Shown one piece after another: positions 62,843 to 64,000 of a stretch of 64,000 nt of DNA. Made by a program: the position numbers and the translations under genes. The notes beneath the pieces were generated by a model, which worked only from the letters and a program-made list of their open reading frames with translations, was not told the DNA's origin and made no database searches. The DNA comes from Planctomycetaceae bacterium (GTDB lineage: Bacteria; Planctomycetota; Planctomycetia; Planctomycetales; Planctomycetaceae), in NCBI GenBank assembly GCA_020850695.1, contig JADZEF010000005.1:1-64000 (forward strand), given 5' to 3'. Numbering within the stretch: the stretch's first letter is position 1; each line of letters starts with the position of its first letter.

Positions 62843-63844
62843 ATGACGTTCGTTTGTCCCTTTCGGATTTCTCGAACGAACTCTTCCGGACTGGTCGCCG
62901 CTGCTCTTGGCGTTTTCCTCCTCGGCCAGGCCGGCCAGGCCGAGGAACCGGTGTCGCTGGCGGGGATTCTGTCTCGGAAAAATCGCGAAACGTTCGATGC
63001 TGTCGCGGCTTACGTCGGATCAAACGCCTCGGCCGGAGACGCCGACAAAGGCTACCGTTGGCTTTTCGAGGCCGCGCGCCGCGAAGGATGGGAAGCGGAC
63101 GCACTTCCATTCGTTGATGCGTACCGCCAGCGCCCCGAGCTCGATCCGGTGACGAAAGTCATTGGCCAGCAAGTGCAGGCCCTCGGACTGGCTCGTCAGG
63201 GCAAGGCCGACGGAGCACTCGACGCCATGGACGAAGCACTGTCCGGCGTTGGACTTCGGAGTGCAAACGAATCGCTCGACTTTGCCACCGCGCTGGCGAC
63301 TGCGATGCAAAGCGGCGGCAAGCCGGAAGCATCCAAGCAGGTGTATGAGCGTCTGACGCGCAAGTTCTTTCTCAATCCGGGGGTACGTCAATTCTGCGAG
63401 AACCGGTCGGGAAAGCTCGAACTGCTCGGAAAGCCCGCACCCGATCTGGGAATTCAAGACCTCGATGGGAAGCCGGTGGCCTGGGCAGACTTTGCCGGAA
63501 AAGTCGTGCTCGTCGACTTCTGGGCCACCAACTGCCCCCCGTGCCTCGAAGAATTCCCGAGTTTGAAGCAACTCCATGCCGACTATCACAAGGAGGGTTT
63601 CGAGGTGGTGGGGATCAGCCTCGATGACGACCGCTCGATTGTTGACTCGTTTCAGCAACGGGCCAAGCTTCCCTGGCGGCTGGCGCTCAGCAACACCGAC
63701 CGGGACGCCACGCGAGAACGCTTCAAGGTCGTCACGATTCCCTCAATGTTTCTGGTCGACTCCGAAGGGCGGGTCCAGTATGTCGATGTTCGCGGGACGG
63801 AACTGAGGCGAGTGCTCGAGCGGACGCTCAAGAAAGCTCCGTAG
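62843..63844 (+). CDS. Exported TlpA-like thioredoxin protein with N-terminal helical domain
   Basis: 333 residues. A signal peptide (about 1-33, GLVAAALGVFLLGQAGQA) is followed by a helical, repeat-like region (about 35-190). A thioredoxin fold of the TlpA/ResA group comes last, with VLVDFWATNCPPCLEEFPSL (Cys 231 and 234). The motif TIPSMFLVDSEG carries the cis-Pro. It probably reduces periplasmic disulphides, for example in cytochrome maturation. The N-terminal domain may bind a partner. GGAG-like signal is weak before ATG 62843. Confidence 0.86.
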   Translation: MTFVCPFRISRTNSSGLVAAALGVFLLGQAGQAEEPVSLAGILSRKNRETFDAVAAYVGSNASAGDADKGYRWLFEAARREGWEADALPFVDAYRQRPELDPVTKVIGQQVQALGLARQGKADGALDAMDEALSGVGLRSANESLDFATALATAMQSGGKPEASKQVYERLTRKFFLNPGVRQFCENRSGKLELLGKPAPDLGIQDLDGKPVAWADFAGKVVLVDFWATNCPPCLEEFPSLKQLHADYHKEGFEVVGISLDDDRSIVDSFQQRAKLPWRLALSNTDRDATRERFKVVTIPSMFLVDSEGRVQYVDVRGTELRRVLERTLKKAP

Positions 63845-63854
63845 CAGTCGCAGT

Positions 63855-63883
63855 TCCTCCCGTCGGGCGCGGTTTCGGGAGGA
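63855..63883 (+). promoter_or_regulatory. Hairpin covering a ribosome binding site
   Basis: TCCTCCCG (63855-63862) can pair perfectly with CGGGAGGA (63876-63883), leaving a 13-base loop. The right half contains the GGAGG that serves the start codon at 63888, so translation of that gene could be limited until the stem opens. The pairing is visible in sequence; any regulation is inference. Confidence 0.5.
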
Positions 63884-63887
63884 CTTC

Positions 63888-64000
63888 ATGCACGTCACCG
63901 AGACGATGATCCGTCCCGAGACCGGGCAGCGGTTGTTCGTGCGGTTCTGCCATGCGTCCGGCGGACCCTCCCACCGCACCCTGTTGCTGCTGCATGGCGC
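63888..64000 (+). CDS. Alpha/beta hydrolase, N-terminal fragment (cut by window edge)
   Basis: The first 37 residues are inside the window: MHVTETMIRPETGQRLFVRF, then SHRTLLLLHG. The L-L-H-G oxyanion-loop motif near the edge marks an alpha/beta-fold hydrolase. GGAGG lies 6 bases before the ATG. It follows the TlpA-like gene by 43 bases on the same strand, so the two may be co-transcribed. Substrate and length cannot be judged. Confidence 0.65.
   Translation, partial: MHVTETMIRPETGQRLFVRFCHASGGPSHRTLLLLHG

Noticed and set aside
1-64000. tRNA, rRNA or riboswitch genes
   Set aside because: No cloverleaf arms, conserved rRNA segments or known riboswitch cores were recognised by eye. A covariance-model scan would settle it.

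Overview
The window is GC-rich bacterial chromosome that looks like a planctomycete (Planctomycetota). The pointers are family-level: a DUF1549/DUF1553 (PSCyt2/PSD1) protein, a Tat-exported Gfo/Idh/MocA oxidoreductase, a membrane fusion protein carrying GAF domains, BatA/VWA membrane proteins, a BON protein with a Pro/Gly-rich spacer, and very large secreted proteins of no familiar family. No rRNA, tRNA, CRISPR array, prophage or insertion sequence was seen. About 40 genes are supported on both strands, plus one gene cut by the right edge.

Layout. 0.5-9.4 kb: di-haem cytochrome, DUF3309 and PDZ proteins, PLP decarboxylase, lipoprotein, BON protein and an oxidoreductase. 9.7-14.3 kb: TolC-like outer-membrane factor, GAF-HlyD adaptor and a small membrane protein, probably parts of one export system. 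14.4-22.2 kb: Tat oxidoreductase, then small stress-type genes (ACP-like protein, hydrolase, thioredoxin, cupin, YetF-like, isochorismatase-like, DUF2934) and a class-V aminotransferase. 22.5-27.1 kb: a YhaO/YhaN (SbcD/SbcC-like) pair in which the nuclease has lost nearly all of its metal-binding motifs. 27.1-29.1 kb (minus): three small membrane/coiled-coil proteins. 29.7-40.1 kb (plus): two overlapping genes for giant exported proteins of about 1204 and 2264 residues. By eye these hold three copies of one large module, and they are the clearest candidate for an undescribed system. 40.6-51.3 kb: assorted metabolic and membrane genes (TauE/SafE, gamma-glutamyltransferase, endonuclease/phosphatase, DUF1549/1553, UPF0104, glutamine amidotransferase, M32 carboxypeptidase). 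51.5-56.5 kb: two BatA/VWA membrane proteins. 57-58 kb: a membrane protein and a FabZ-like dehydratase. 58.1-62.4 kb (minus): two paralogous VWA proteins, each with a TonB-like S-x-x-x-H transmembrane anchor. 62.8 kb to the end: a TlpA-like redox protein and the start of an alpha/beta hydrolase.

The most unexpected non-coding content is a population of intergenic imperfect palindromes, about one per 7 kb and mostly 130-240 bp long. Their arms differ from locus to locus but share an architecture: inverted arms that are often hairpins themselves or are built of degenerate heptamers, sometimes with further symmetric arms nested inside. Two pairs of loci are clear sequence relatives with paired (compensatory) differences. 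A separate family of short hairpins built on CCTCATGC-TCC-GCATGAGG recurs four times.

Start sites were chosen by Shine-Dalgarno spacing, signal peptides and family N-termini, so several are upstream-trimmed from the longest frame. Functions are family-level readings by eye. No database search or alignment program was used.
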